Assembly (NCBI GenBank): GCA_025093555.1
Contig: JAIWNF010000048.1
Span: 62,001-126,000 of the forward strand
From: Circinella umbellata
Taxonomy: Eukaryota > Mucoromycota > Mucoromycetes > Mucorales > Lichtheimiaceae
Length of the DNA stretch: 64,000 nucleotides
Reading direction: 5' to 3'
Shown: positions 12,372 to 27,196 of the stretch, one piece after another
Layout: every line of letters begins with the position of its first letter
Position numbering within the stretch: position 1 is the stretch's first letter
Made by a program: the position numbers and the translations under genes
Notes under the pieces: model-generated
Databases searched by the model: none
Told to the model about the DNA's origin: nothing
The model's input: the letters and a program-made list of their open reading frames with translations, nothing else

Positions 12372-15300
12372 TAACATACAATTACATAACAATAAGCAAC
12401 AACAAAAAGCTTTTCCTGGACATTAATAGTTTACCTCTTTTTTTTTATTATCTTTCTTTCTTTCTTTCTTTGTAATTTGCATTAACATTATCTTTTATTT
12501 TTACTTTATCTTTTGTAATATCTTCTGTTTGCATTATTTTCTAATTCTCATCTGTATCTTTTCTTTTGTTATATTGCACCAGAGGCAAACTGTTTGATAT
12601 TGTAGTATTTACTATAATTTTTATTTTACCCCATCTTTTTATTTTATTTTATTTTATTTTTACTTAGAACCCATAACAATAATAATTTTGCCCTTTTTTT
12701 CCCACTCTCTCTGAATTGATTTATCTTATTAAAAAAATATGATATGATATATTAATTTATCGTATGTTTCTAATATAAGTTACTGTTTTTTAAAGTCGCC
12801 TGTTTATAATTTTTGAATGTCTGGTTTTCTTTTTCGTCTCCGAGCGTCTTTAGGTAACCGTATTTATTTTCTCATTTGCCGAGTCTATTATATTGTTCTT
12901 ATCAAGATATATAAATTTCATTGTTCCGAACAAGCAAACTTCTTGCAGGCCGCAGCGAGTGTTGCAGCATCAAGGCATCGTAAACAATTGAGGAAAAAAA
13001 AAACTATTTTTCCTTGTTTAAGTTTATACGTGCAGTTGGAAAATCTGATAAGCATCAGATTTTTATGTTAACGAGTAAAGGATTTTTTTCCTAATGATCG
13101 GTGAATTCATTTGATAGTATCGCAGTATTGGCAGAATCCATCATTCTCTTTTAACGGTGTGATTATTTTTCTTTTGGCAGCTTGAATTCTTTTCTCTTTG
13201 AAATTTATGTGTTTGCTTTGACATTTTTATCTTGCTTGATTATTATTCATTATCTCATCATAAAAAATTTTCAGTGAAAGGCCCGCATTTCAAAAAGAAC
13301 TTGGAGTGCATCCTCATCTAGCAACGACAGCAAATATAAAGTATTCCAAACATTTCTTCACCTGCAGGGTTATTACGTACTATGTATATCGTTCATGAAC
13401 CAACAAACACCTTTTGGATTTCCCTAATATAACAGCAATTAGTCTTTTAACTACCCAAAAACCAAGATGACAACACCAACAAACGTTTTTTCTTGTCGTC
13501 CTCTTGTACACTGTGCTTATTTCATCCTTGAAAAATTAATTTTCAAGGATGACATTTTCGAGAGTGAATCCTTGAATTTCATCCTTTGATGCTTGAACTA
13601 GAACCAACGAAATTTTAGTTACCGCTTTCAAGAGTGAATCCTTGAATCTCATCCTTTGATCCTTCAACTAGACCGAGAGAATATTTTCCTAATACCTCAA
13701 AAATCATACAACAATGCTATAAAATAACACATTTGATAAAGAATAAAGATTACGATCAATGATTTCTCCAGGTAATTTTTGTTGACAACAATTTTTTTTT
13801 CGTTGTCAAAAAATAAAATAAAAAAAGAAGCGCTGCGGGAAAGAAACGGAAAAAGGCTGAGTGAAAATTTCCGCACATCTGTGATAACAATACAGTTTCT
13901 TGTTGAGCAAACATGTTAAACTATAACAAATGAAGATAGAAGCATTTGATCTTTTTGTTTTGTTTTAGTTTATTTCCACAAAAGAACTTCAGCTATTGCT
14001 TTTCAAGGATCCATCCTTGAATCTAACCCTTCGCTATTTTAAATCCCTACAACCTGTTCTAACAGTTGATCCTTGAATTCAAGGATGGAATAATGCACAG
14101 TGAAAATTATTTTATTTTAATTACTATGTCAGGTTCGAACGCACCTTCTTATTATTTTTATTTATAAATTTCTCTTAATTTAATAAAATATATACGATAT
14201 ATTACTGCAACTATTGTAACGAGTATCATAATTGTAATTACAAAAACAGTTTCTACGGAATTCGGTTAGCCAAATTATGGACTTGAATTATCGATTTGAG
14301 CTACATACATAAGTATTCTTTTCTTATGAAAATGTTAAAGCAATTCTTGTATTTGCTAGCTTAGGATGTAAATGGGTATAACCGGTGATGTAAAGATTAT
14401 AATGAATTACAGTATGGAAAGAATAATAAAAATCATAAAATTCGTGTTGTGTGGCTCTTCTGAGATAATACATGGTCTTTGTTGAATACAATCACTGCAG
14501 CTACCACAGTCTTCCTCTTAAGTATGGAAAGATGTGATGAATTTTTATTGAACAAACCTTACTTGTTGTTCGCCGTTAGTCTGTGAAAGTCCTACCACTA
14601 TTGCAGGAAATTACTGCAGGAAGTTACTGCAGAATTACCTGAGCCCAACTGTCATTTCTGGCTATGAATCTTTTTTCGACCTTGTTTTAAATCCTCCCCC
14701 TCCCCCGAAAAAGACAGTGATGTTGCAATAACTATACAATGACTTGAGGAAACTCGAAGATATAGGTTAAGGCTTGCGTATATATATTATTGTTAAGATC
14801 GAATCAAAATAAAAAAAAAGTATGTTACCCGATAACTAGTTCGTTTGGTATGCTGTCATGCATGGAGTATTAATTAAAATTAGTGCTGCTACATAATAAG
14901 ATATTATGTACTAATCAAAAAATTTCTAAAAAAATTATTGAACAGATACTTTTTTCTATTTTTCCGTGTATGACGCCATAAGATATTATACTTTACTATG
15001 AGAAGTGAATACGTACATGGCAATAAAACTGAGAGCAAGATTTCTGAAAAAAAAAATATAGAACTGAAGGCTTGCGTAAAAACGGGTAATTGAACTATAA
15101 CATGAATTTTGGTTGGTTAGAATATTTTGGTACCTGTTCCTATTTGGATCGGAACGAAATAATGTTTCATCTGTCAAAAAAATAAAAAAGATTGCCTTGT
15201 ATGTACCTTGATGGTTTCAGATTTATATTTATTTTAAAAAAAGAAGCCTGACGGTTAATAATCGCTATTTTGTCGATACTATAAAAGTACTTCAAAGAGT

Positions 15301-15599
15301 TATATAGAAAATGCTCATAAATAATATAATAAATAAGATGATTTTTTTGAAGCAGAAATTTCCAGTAAAAGTTTAGGTTGATCAATGCATATTACTTAAT
15401 TGAATAAATAAGCTCAGACTAGACTTCAATTCCGATTACTGTGTTTCGCACACTCAAATATATTAGTGTGTAAAGTATCCTCTCCCTTTCTTTTTCTCTC
15501 TTCTTTTTGTATAACCGCATCCTCCCCCTTATTTATTTATTTCTTTTTCTTTGTATATATTTAGTGGAGGACGTATATGGTGACAAAGTGAAAAAAAAA
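12372..15599. other. gene-poor region with repeats
   Basis: No intact gene is seen in 3.2 kb. The first 300 bases are T-rich and probably hold the SUR2 3' end, including a CTTT microsatellite near 12460. An inverted-repeat element occupies 13509-14102. A small tandem of ACTGCAG-containing units lies at about 14600-14636. The final 100 bases (15480-15599) are CT-rich and probably serve as the leader of the F-box gene. Confidence 0.6.
13509..14102. mobile_element. 594-bp inverted-repeat element with internal repeats
   Basis: The ends are inverted. The left begins CACTGTGCTTATTTCATCCT and the right, reverse-complemented, begins CACTGTGCATTATTCCATCC. Both continue into CTTGAA. Inside are many CCTTGAA / TTCAAGG units in both orientations, including a near-duplicate pair at about 13565-13610 and 13630-13675 (GAGTGAATCCTTGAAT...CATCCTTTGAT). 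No coding frame of note and no convincing target-site duplication were seen. The structure fits a non-autonomous DNA element (foldback or MITE-like). Confidence 0.6.
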
Positions 15600-17591
15600 A
15601 TGACAACGAGCTCATTCATTTCTAATTTACCTCAGGAGCTCATTGACCGTATTGCCCAACTATTAACACAAGAAGATCGTCATGCCTGTATATTAGTATG
15701 TAAACAATGGCACAAAGTTTTCCTTTCTAATCTCTACAAAAATGTCAAAGTTCGTACTCGACAAGCGCTACAAAACTTTTTCATGGCCTTACAAAAATCA
15801 TTATCAATATCACCGGAATATCCGTTGGGCTGGGTTGTTCGAGACTTGACTTTGGGACATGGGACCCAGCTATTACCTTATCGAGCTACAGATTTGCGTG
15901 ATAAAAATTATCGTATTGGATTGTCACGACCTAGATGGAATGCTTTACCGCGACTTTGTCCTTACCTTGAAGTACTTGATTTTCATTGGACTACCTGGAT
16001 TGAAATTGAAGAAAACAACAGCGATGTTTTGTTTCAATGGCAATCTTTACGACAAATTGCTCCTTTTCATCGCTATGATATTCTATATCAATTTATTAAA
16101 ACTTATGGCCAACGGTTAACTCATTTGGAATTGACTCGAGCTGTAGTGGAACAAGTGATGGATTGGAAATCACTTTTGATACAAGTACCAGTATTATCCC
16201 ATTTGACATTGACATGTGCTATTGATTTTGGTTCATTGATGGTGGGGCCGCTGACAATCCAATTGGATGATTTAATACCGTATTTACCGAAACATTTAAA
16301 ATCATTATCTTTAACTATGTTTAATATTAATTTACGACAAGGACAACAACTACATACCCACAAAGAATTACGATCATTAGATTTTCATATGGTGGAGTTT
16401 CGTTCTCCCGCAGCGATTATCTGTTTAGGACAAAGTTTCCCACAATTACGAAGTCTATCAATTGGAAGAGCTATCGGTACAAGTGGTACTTTGGATCGGC
16501 AGGATCATATACAGGCCCTTGCTACCATGTTACAACAAAGTCATCATTTGAAATATCTTGCATTGAATCCGATATGGAATATGAAATTACTGGGGTCTAT
16601 TCGACATGCATCCTTATTGGAATTACGGACAGGATCATTAAATGGACAAATAGAACATCAGCCAGGAACAAGGATTGCAAAAGAGGCTTTTCCCAAATTG
16701 TTGGCATGTTTATCTGCGGACGCAACTGTTCTTGAAATTGCTGTACCACCCACACTTGTCAATATCGATGATTGGATTCGACCGCTTAGTACATCATGTC
16801 CTCGTTTATCGACACTAGAACTCACAGGAAATAGAGATGCATCTTATCTTTTGACACACAACAATAACAGTCGTCAACATCATTTCCCATTACATACCAT
16901 ATTGGATGCTTTAGCCGGCAGTTTACAATCATTAATTATACGTAATGCAATAATCTATGTACCTTCGCAACAACGGTCATGGCAACAACAAAGTACATCA
17001 TCATCATCGTTGTTATCTTATTGCGACAATAAGCAACATGCAACAATTCTCAAAAATTTTGGAGTTCATCATTCTATTATCCGTGCTGATATATTTGATT
17101 ATTTGGCAATCCACTGTCCATTACTGATAGGTTTATCAGTAACAGATTGCCATTACTATGTATCTTTACCTCGAGTTCATTTGGATATACGATTTCCTAA
17201 CCACGACTTACAATCCGTTGTATTACGATCCATTGGTGTTGTATGTGAACAACCTGAACAACAAAAAACATCAGCTATGGGAATGAGTTTGGCATTGAAA
17301 TATAAAGGAGAAGTTTATCATTCAGCATACCACAAACCTTCTTTTGTTCGTAATTTGGTGCGTTTGGACCGATTTCCCTTTTTGACACCAGAAGAAATTA
17401 AACTATATAGTGGCGGTAATCATGGAACAACAGAAGTTGGATTAGAAACTTTGCAGAAGGAATGGTTTAGGGCTAATCGTGAGCATCGGTACGCATATGG
17501 ACAAAATTTGATTCCGGATAAATCATTTGGCTATATTTCCTTAGAAGCACGCGTTGTACGCAAATGTTCTTTTGAAAGTGTCCTAATATAA
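15600..17591 (+). CDS. F-box protein with leucine-rich-repeat-like body
   Basis: A single exon encodes 663 aa from the ATG at 15600. The open frame extends 31 codons upstream, but that part looks like CT-rich leader, and the F-box follows this ATG directly. The F-box (residues about 6-50, LPQELIDRIAQLL...ACILVCKQW) would bind Skp1. The rest has irregular Leu-rich repeats (LSHLTLTCAI, LKSLSLTMFNI, LRSLSIGRAIG, LSTLELTGNR) that could recruit substrates to an SCF ubiquitin ligase. The target is unknown. F-box/LRR proteins are often expanded in Mucoromycota, so no ortholog is claimed. Confidence 0.85.
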   Translation: MTTSSFISNLPQELIDRIAQLLTQEDRHACILVCKQWHKVFLSNLYKNVKVRTRQALQNFFMALQKSLSISPEYPLGWVVRDLTLGHGTQLLPYRATDLRDKNYRIGLSRPRWNALPRLCPYLEVLDFHWTTWIEIEENNSDVLFQWQSLRQIAPFHRYDILYQFIKTYGQRLTHLELTRAVVEQVMDWKSLLIQVPVLSHLTLTCAIDFGSLMVGPLTIQLDDLIPYLPKHLKSLSLTMFNINLRQGQQLHTHKELRSLDFHMVEFRSPAAIICLGQSFPQLRSLSIGRAIGTSGTLDRQDHIQALATMLQQSHHLKYLALNPIWNMKLLGSIRHASLLELRTGSLNGQIEHQPGTRIAKEAFPKLLACLSADATVLEIAVPPTLVNIDDWIRPLSTSCPRLSTLELTGNRDASYLLTHNNNSRQHHFPLHTILDALAGSLQSLIIRNAIIYVPSQQRSWQQQSTSSSSLLSYCDNKQHATILKNFGVHHSIIRADIFDYLAIHCPLLIGLSVTDCHYYVSLPRVHLDIRFPNHDLQSVVLRSIGVVCEQPEQQKTSAMGMSLALKYKGEVYHSAYHKPSFVRNLVRLDRFPFLTPEEIKLYSGGNHGTTEVGLETLQKEWFRANREHRYAYGQNLIPDKSFGYISLEARVVRKCSFESVLI

Positions 17592-17884
17592 ACTTCTCCC
17601 CTTATTTTCTCTTTGTTTCTTTCCTTCCTATGACACATGACCATTTTTGTTTTTGTTTTTTCGTTTTCAATAAACTATCTTAAATTATCACTATTATTAG
17701 ATGTCTAACATTCTGGTTTTTCTTTTCCAAATAAACGCGTGGTTGTTATGTAAACGACCACTTTTTATTTACCGCGTTGTACGCGTTATTTGAAATTAAA
17801 ATTAATTGTGTTCTGTTGTAAACCTCTCGTTTCCCCTCCCTCTCTCCGCTTTTTTTTTTTTTTTTTAGTTCACTCTTTCCATTC

Positions 17885-20800
17885 ATGTCAGCTGCACAAT
17901 CACGAAAAGAAGCTGCTATTGCTTCTTTGTCAACATCTGTTCCACAAATCTTTAACGAAGCACAAAAACCAAACGCTAACCATCGAAAACATGCTATTGC
18001 CATGCGCAAAATCCAGGAACAGTGTACCTTAAATTCACCCATCGTATCCGGGGAACCTCATGACATTGATCACGAAGGTGAAGTGGCATTCAATCAAGCA
18101 GTTATAAAAAACATCAACAGAATTTTACAAATTCGAAAAGGTGAACCTCATGCCGATCGTATTACACGTTTTATTTCGACGTTTTTACAATATACACAAC
18201 AGATAGGTGCGTTCTTTTTTATTAGTGAATATATTATAACTTTGTGGAGAGAGGATGTATATCAGGTCAAATATTATTTTATAAAGATCTGACTTGAATA
18301 TATATATATATATATATAAATAGATACAAAAAGTGTCAATGGTGATGAAGATGATGACGAGGAGGAAGACGAGGAAGGAGGAGAAAAGATGGATGAAGAT
18401 GAAGATGAAGATGATGAGACAATATCGTCAAGGTTTATTGAATATATGTTAAGACATTTATTACGTGGACTACCAGCGAAAACAAAATCAGTTCGATTGC
18501 GATGTTGTCAAATTATTGCAAACAGTATCAATTCTTTAGGTGAAATTGAGTAAGTCCCCTTTCCCTCTTTCATTTCTATAGATTTTCTGTTTTTTGGATT
18601 TAAACACTCGACAGAGAAGAGAAAAAAAAAATTGAAGTTTATTCGCTATGTTTATTTTTTTTTTTGCTTTTCAGCGAAGAATTATATCAAGATTTGAGAA
18701 CAGCCTTATTTAAACGAATTCGAGATAAAGAAGCATCTATTCGAATACAGGCAGCAACTGCACTAGCTCGATTGCAAAGTGCAGATGATGAAGTGGATCA
18801 ATCGGATGGAAAAACAATTACAAGAAAACTTTTATGGTTATTACAGCATGACCCAAGCGCGTATGTTCAATATATAACCATATTTTTTATATGATGAGGA
18901 TGAGGATGAGGATAATTGAAAAAAGATACCTTATACTGTATTAACGAAATGATTATATCAAAAAATAATATTTGTTCTAGTGAGGTACGACGTGTTGTAC
19001 TTTTTAATTTGGATATCACAGATGAAACAATACCATTTATTATTGAACGAGGAAGAGATATTGACGCTATCAATCGGCGTGTTGTTTTTCTTAAACCTAT
19101 GGTTGAGCTTGCCGATTTTCGAGATCTTACAACAGAACAACGACATCAATTACTGAAATGGGGATTAAAGGACAGGTATTAAATTATTATATTTCCATAA
19201 GTGAGAAAGGGAGGGCATCTCAAGATAAGGCAGAACATGTGTTAATAAATCAAAACAAAAATACAAAATAGAGATCCACTTGTACGACGTGCAGCAAGTA
19301 AAATGATTGCAAATGAATGGATTCGTCATGCAGATAACAACTTATTGGAAGTGAGTAAAACATAGAAATACGTGATTGTTGGAAAGGGAATGTACATATC
19401 AGAAATTTGTTAATTGATAGAAAACAAAACTGCCTAGTTTCTGGAACGTATGGATGTTATAAGTGATGGTATTGTTGCTGAAGATATGCTACATGCATTT
19501 CTTGATACCAGGCCTGATATTGTCAAATCGATTAAATTGGATGAACCATTCTGGGATAATTTATCAACGGAAAGTGCACTGATGGCAAAAGTTCTTATCA
19601 GGTTTCTTAAAAAAAACAAGGTAAAGCGAGTGGTTTTTGGTGCACGGATGACTCTAATTGCTGTTTATTTTTCTTTCCTGAATATGTACTAAATAAAGAA
19701 ATGACTTGATGGGTGCATGGATAAATGAATGTGTCACTTTCTTAGGACGATGAAAAGCTTGACGAAGTACTACCCACAGCCACACGATTAGCATTTATTA
19801 TTCAAAATTATAATAATATTTGGCAACAAGCACCAAAAGAAACTGAAGCTGATTATGAATTCATCATGAGTCAATTACTTGATATTGCAAAGTATTTGGA
19901 TTATGCAGATGAAGTCGGCCGACGGAAAATGTTTGTGTTACTACGTATGTTATTATGCTTTTTTTTAGAGAGAAATTGATATAATTATATGTCGGCTAAA
20001 AAAAATGGTCTCTTATATATAAATGAATGTTATAGGTGATATCTTGATGGCCCCTGATATGCCAGATGATCATATGGTCAGTTCAGTGGAATTATTCAAA
20101 ATTATATCGTTGGATGAACGGGATTTCGTACGGTAAGTGTGATTCTATATATGTTTTTTGTTGCCATGACAACATATTGGAACCTTAAAACTAATAGTAA
20201 CGCATTTATTCATTAGAACCATTATTGAAATTATCACTGATATTGAAGAGTTATCGACATTTGATGAGGATATGGTATCGTATTATTAGCTTACAATCTT
20301 GTTTAAATTTATGCGCATACATATGGTTTTTATATTCTGATACCGTACTTTTTTTATAGGCAATGGAAGGCCCTTCTAAAAAATTAAAAATAAACGAGAT
20401 CACAAGTATAAAAACAGAAGCTGGTGAAGTTGATCAAACTTTGCTTCAGAAAATGCTTCTACAATTAAAACGTTTGAGTATATGTAGATATATGTTGGAA
20501 CGAACTGAGGAGGTAACCAAAGAAAAAAAGAGATAATAATGATTATATGTGAGAAGGATAGTTCAAGTTAGCTGGCATTAAATGTTATACATAATTAGTC
20601 TTTACAAGATAATTCTTCATTATATGGTGTACTGAATGAACTTATTGTCCCATCTGTACAAAGCAAAGAAGCTGTAATTCGGGAAGAAGGTTTACATTGT
20701 TTAGGTTTATGTTGTACTTTGGATAAGGTAAATATACACATATTATGATTTCTGCACAACTTAAGATAACTAAATATAAGGAATACGTAACCAGACCCTT

Positions 20801-22565
20801 GGACACCACAATATCTTATTATTTGCTCACTGTATCAACAACGGTCATGAGCAATTACAACAAAAAGCTCTTATGGTATGGAACAATTACTTATATTATT
20901 GGATCTATTTTGTATGAAAGAGACTCATTTTTTTTATTAATATCTCATATTAGATTCTATTTGATTTGATGATGACCTATGGAGTATCCACAGTGGAAAC
21001 CAAACTTGGCGGTGTAAGTTTTAAAATTGCAATCTATTCTATTGGAAAACCAAAATACTCATCAAACAAAAACAAATCATATTTTTTGTTAGCTTGATGA
21101 ACTTAGAAAGATTCTTGAGCAATGTGTGGATCATGATAGTCCAGAAGTCCAGAGTACTGCTGTTGAAGGATTATCCAAATTGATGCTGACTCGTATGTTC
21201 AAAGATGAATACGTAAGTTCTTGAAAAAATAAATAAGGATTTTCATATATTTTTGGGCTGTCTATGTATATGAATATGTTTATGTGTATGTTTACTAATA
21301 CTCTATTTTCATTGCTGGATATAATAATATAATCAATAGACTTTAAAAATGATGACACTTTTGTACTTTTTCCCGACTTCGTTTGATAATGAAAAAATTC
21401 AACAATGTTTGAGCTATTTCTTCCCTGCCTATGCTTATTCAGCTGCTGAAAATCAAAGTTTATTAGCAAAGGTAATAAATAGTTCAATTAGTAGAAATAG
21501 AGAGAGAAGTGGAAATTAATTAGATATGTTGATTGTGTTCCACTCATTGAATTACTACCTTGTTTTATATAGGTGGCAGTACCAGTATTGCTCAATCTTT
21601 GTGACACATACTCTGATCTCGAACAGGATGAAAAAATGGCTCCTCCTGCACGTATATCTGATATGTTGGCTGATTGGACTGATCCACGCAAAATTGAAGT
21701 GTATGTTGTTATTAATTAATTGTTGATATAATAATACAAAAAGAAAAGTACTTGTTTTGATTCGGTTTATTTATTATTGTAGGAGTCGCATTGCAACCAA
21801 CGGGGATGAAGAGGTAGATAAAGGGATTCAAGCCGATGTTGCTTATGATTTATTAAAGGCCATTCATAATCAAACAAGTGGTGAGCTCTTTTTTTTTAAT
21901 ATATATATATACATCATTAATGTAGATCCATTGTATTCTTTTCGTGTCTTAAACTAAACCACTATTATTTAGCTGTTCGAAAAACATTGGTTCATATGTT
22001 ATTGAAGGTGCATATTGCAGAAGCTGATTATGAAAGACTTGACAAGTTAAAACGAATGACAGATTTAATTACAGAGGTAAATATATGCAAGATATTTTGA
22101 ATATCATGAGGTATGGATTAATAGCGACTAATAATAATTATAATTTAAATGAAATAGCAAAAGCCAATTAAAGAAGCAGCTGTACGCAATTCATTTAATC
22201 GATTTGTAAAGTCTTTGGATAAATACCATGCTGCTGTTGAGAAGCCCGTAGCGGAAGAAGAAGAAGAAACAGGAGAAGAAATATCTACTATTGAAAACGA
22301 AAATAATAATGATAATGATAACAAGGAACAAGACGATGACGATATTGTCTCGAAAAGAGGATCTGAAGCAACTGGGGCTATGGTGACAGATGATAATCGA
22401 TCTAATTCAGAAAGAGAAGAATCAGTTGCTGTCGGAGGAAATGATGGGGAATCAGTCGCAGCAAAGGAGTTAATAGAAGATGATGATCAACCAGTGTCAG
22501 GAAAGGAAGCCATAGTAGATGATGAACGATCGATGGCCGAAAAAGAATCTGACAGTGAAGTTTAA
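17885..22565 (+). CDS. condensin subunit 3 (CAP-G / Cnd3 / Ycg1)
   Basis: Nineteen exons: 17885-18206, 18324-18549, 18675-18860, 18981-19175, 19272-19350, 19438-19620, 19746-19944, 20036-20132, 20217-20274, 20360-20512, 20599-20727, 20795-20875, 20954-21013, 21093-21212, 21340-21471, 21573-21700, 21783-21880, 21973-22076 and 22158-22565, giving 985 aa. HEAT repeats run through most of the chain (for example KTKSVRLRCCQIIANSIN, DPSAEVRRVVLFNL, DPLVRRAASKMIANEW). Near residue 650 is the family block LMMTYGVSTVETKLGG. CAP-G forms the non-SMC part of condensin with the kleisin and binds DNA for mitotic chromosome compaction. An acidic insert lies in exon 2, and the last 100 residues form an acidic, Ser-rich tail with several SVA/SE motifs, a likely phosphorylation target (inference). 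Confidence 0.92.
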
Positions 22566-23074
22566 AATTCAAGCTCTGTATAAATAAAATTTTTAAATGC
22601 TATGTATAATAAATAAACAATTACCTTGAACAAATTGAATTCATGCTTGTGCTTCAAATAAAAACAGTATCAAACGATAACCGTTATAATTATGTGGAGC
22701 ACTTTATATTTTCTCTCATATTTAAAAGACTCACCCATACATAATCCAAAATATTATATAGTTATTTGTAATTTTTAAGCAAAATCAAATATATATCCAT
22801 TAAATAAAAGGATCAAAGTTACTGAGGATGTTAAATATGAATATCCCATTAATAAACCCACCAGGATCAACATAATCGTGTCCAAAACTCATTACGTAGA
22901 GCACTCACATTGCATAATAATCCGAAAGCTGTACCTGTGTAACCTCAACCTACCAAACTTGTGTATCGTTTGCGCGGGGTGACGGACTCTTTATTTTGTA
23001 TTTTTTTTTTTATTTTCTTTTTTTTCTACATAAAATATACCTTATTTCTATTACCAAGCAAAAATAATAAAACA
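22566..23074. other. intergenic, condensin to MAPR gene
   Basis: AT-rich 3' region, then a T-rich tract at 22995-23030 just upstream of the next start. No ORF or repeat of note. Confidence 0.5.
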
Positions 23075-23660
23075 ATGCCGTAAGTAGAACATCAACATTT
23101 TGGAGTTTCATTTAACAAAGCAAAAGGAGAAAAAATGATAGTAGAATATAAATAACACGCGTCCTTGGTATATTCTTTGTGTTTTAATAATAATAATAAT
23201 AATAATAATAGTGCCCCTGCTAAAGACACTCCCATCACCGTTTCTGAACTCGCCAAATATGACGGTTCTAATGCTGAACTTGGCATCTATGTTGCTATTA
23301 AAGGAGATATTTTTGATGTTTCTGAAAATACAGGTGCATATGGTGCTGGTGCTGGATATAACTGTTTCGCTGGAAAAGATGCTTCTCGGGTATGTGCTCT
23401 ATATATATATATATATATTTGTAAATGGGTATTAGAAGGAAGAGGGTTTGATTATTCAATATAGAATATATATGATATAGCTCGCTAATATGTATTTGTA
23501 TATATAACTAAAGGCACTTGGCAAGTCATCATTAAAACTTGAAGATTGTGTCGCTGATTATAGCGTATTGACCGAGAAGGAATTGGAAACTTTAGATCAA
23601 TGGCACGCATTTTTCTCAAAGAAATATAACATTATTGGTCGCGTTGTACCTGATAATTAG
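23075..23660 (+). CDS. cytochrome b5-like MAPR haem protein (Dap1-like)
   Basis: Exons 23075-23079, 23212-23389 and 23514-23660 encode 109 aa. The first coding exon is only ATG plus two bases, followed by a perfect GTAAGT donor. The acceptor is the last TAG of an ATA repeat, and the phase is then correct. The body is a complete cytochrome b5-like fold of the membrane-associated progesterone receptor family: TVSELAKYDG, IYVAIKGDIFDVS, GAYGAGAGYNCFAGKDASR and LDQWHAFFSKKYNIIGRV. Family members (yeast Dap1, PGRMC1) bind haem through a tyrosine and support P450 enzymes of sterol synthesis. This copy has no N-terminal membrane segment, like the short soluble fungal forms. Confidence 0.88.
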
Positions 23661-23942
23661 ATATATTAAAAGAAAAAGAAAAAAGAAAAGGAAAAATCAT
23701 CTTGTTATCATTGTATACGTAATTATGATGTATCTAAAAATATATAAGATATACAAGTAGTAATCACAAACAGTAACGGAATTGAATAGTGATACTTTTA
23801 AAGCATATTTTGACTTATTTTATGTTACGTGCATAAAAAAAATCAGAGTTGTATTTTTACCTATTTTTGTATTAAAGAGCGGGCGGAACCTTTGCCTTCT
23901 TTTTTTTTTCCATTCCCTTTTAATACTTCACTACCTTCTATC

Positions 23943-25869
<1,927 letters not shown>

Positions 25870-26265
25870 GCATAATAATAAATAAATAAATAATGGATAT
25901 TCTATTTTTGTATCATGCTTAATAACCTGTGTTCCTTGTTATTGTTGTTATTGTTGTTGTTATCTACTTGGTAGGCGGAGGTTGCATTTATGTTTGTCCA
26001 TGTGCTTGTGCATAATATACACGCGTATTAAACATTATATTTAAAATATGTGTTCCTCTAGTTACATGAGTAAAGCTTGTAAAGAGCTAGTATGAAACTA
26101 ATGTATTTATAACTCTTTCTTTTTTTTTTTGTCTCTAAAAGATAATTAAAATAGGCGTATAAAACAAGAACTTTTTTTTACGTTTTACACCTCCAACCTT
26201 CCTCACTTTTTTTCTTTACTTGACGTAATTCATACACATTATATCTCTTTTCCCCATAAGACTAA
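25870..26265. other. intergenic, ATE1 to secreted protein gene
   Basis: AT-rich gap with short T runs near 26110 and 26175. Nothing else recognised. Confidence 0.5.
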
Positions 26266-27196
26266 ATGAGTTTGTTAATTTTAAGTATCATATTCCTAGC
26301 AACCATTGGCATTCATCAAGTAGTCGGCCAAATAGATGAAGGCATGGTACCGTTTGGATTGAACCCTCCTCGACAAAACCCCGAATATTGTGTTGGTATG
26401 ATAAACGTATACTTTTTTTTCTTGAATTGTTAATATCATTGTTAATACAGGAAAGTGAAATTAAATAATACCTTATTTTATACATAATATATAATTAGGA
26501 TTCCGTATTACATATCCGACAGAATATGGCAAGGCATATCAATATGGAGAAATGGCACATATTTCTTGGGAAGTAGATGAGGATTTAACTATTCCTCCCG
26601 ATCTTATTACTCGTATTCGTATTATGAATGAATATCAACGAAATAATCAAATTATTGGTGAAAATATTAGTATGTCCATCATGTCATAAATATTTTTAAC
26701 ATGTATATAAAATGGGAGGTTTTTTAAAATAAGCCCTTTTTTTAATTGCTTGCAATATACTATATAATTAATACTTTATATATATATAGCTATTCACACG
26801 TATAAAAATAAAGGAGCAGCTACGTTTCCTATTTTAACTCACGATCAACTTGGTTTACAACATTATCGGGTCATGGTAAATTATCCAGTAAGTATATTAT
26901 ATTATATTTATTATGAAAACGAATTAAACTAAGAAGAAAAAACAGGTGCACTGTATACATAATCAAATCATGAAACTGAAAATAATGATAATACTAATAC
27001 TTAAACATAACAACCTATAAATTATAATATAAAATAGACCAAGGATGTGCATTGTGTTTATGAATCCGTTCCATTTGTTATAGCTCCAAGAACATTTGAA
27101 AGATTTACTGAGTTGGATACACCACCTCCGAAATTTGCTAAAGACATTGCTGAGCCAATAAAGAACTATCGAGAATATAGAGATTATTATATGTAG
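26266..27196 (+). CDS. small secreted protein of unknown function
   Basis: Exons 26266-26395, 26499-26669, 26790-26887 and 27038-27196 encode 185 aa. Residues 1-21 (MSLLILSIIFLATIGIHQVVG) look like a cleavable signal peptide, and no further membrane segment or GPI signal is present. The mature part has the pattern FRITYPTEYGKAYQYGEMAHISWEV, then a Tyr-rich beta-type segment and a VHCVYESVPFVI strand. This loosely resembles the Ig-like Kre9/Knh1 module of fungal cell-wall proteins (ITYP...G..HISWE). There are two cysteines in the mature part (CVG and VHCVY) that could pair. No family is assigned with confidence. The gene model is well supported: four exons, all with in-phase GT-AG junctions. 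Confidence 0.75.

Noticed and set aside
14131..14145. GGTTCGAAC tRNA T-arm-like motif
   Set aside because: No D-arm, anticodon arm or acceptor stem can be formed from the AT-rich sequence upstream, so it is not a tRNA.
15507..15599. 31-codon upstream extension of the F-box frame
   Set aside because: The sequence is CT-rich leader and hydrophobic by composition. The F-box begins right after the ATG at 15600. A signal-anchor form is unlikely but not excluded.
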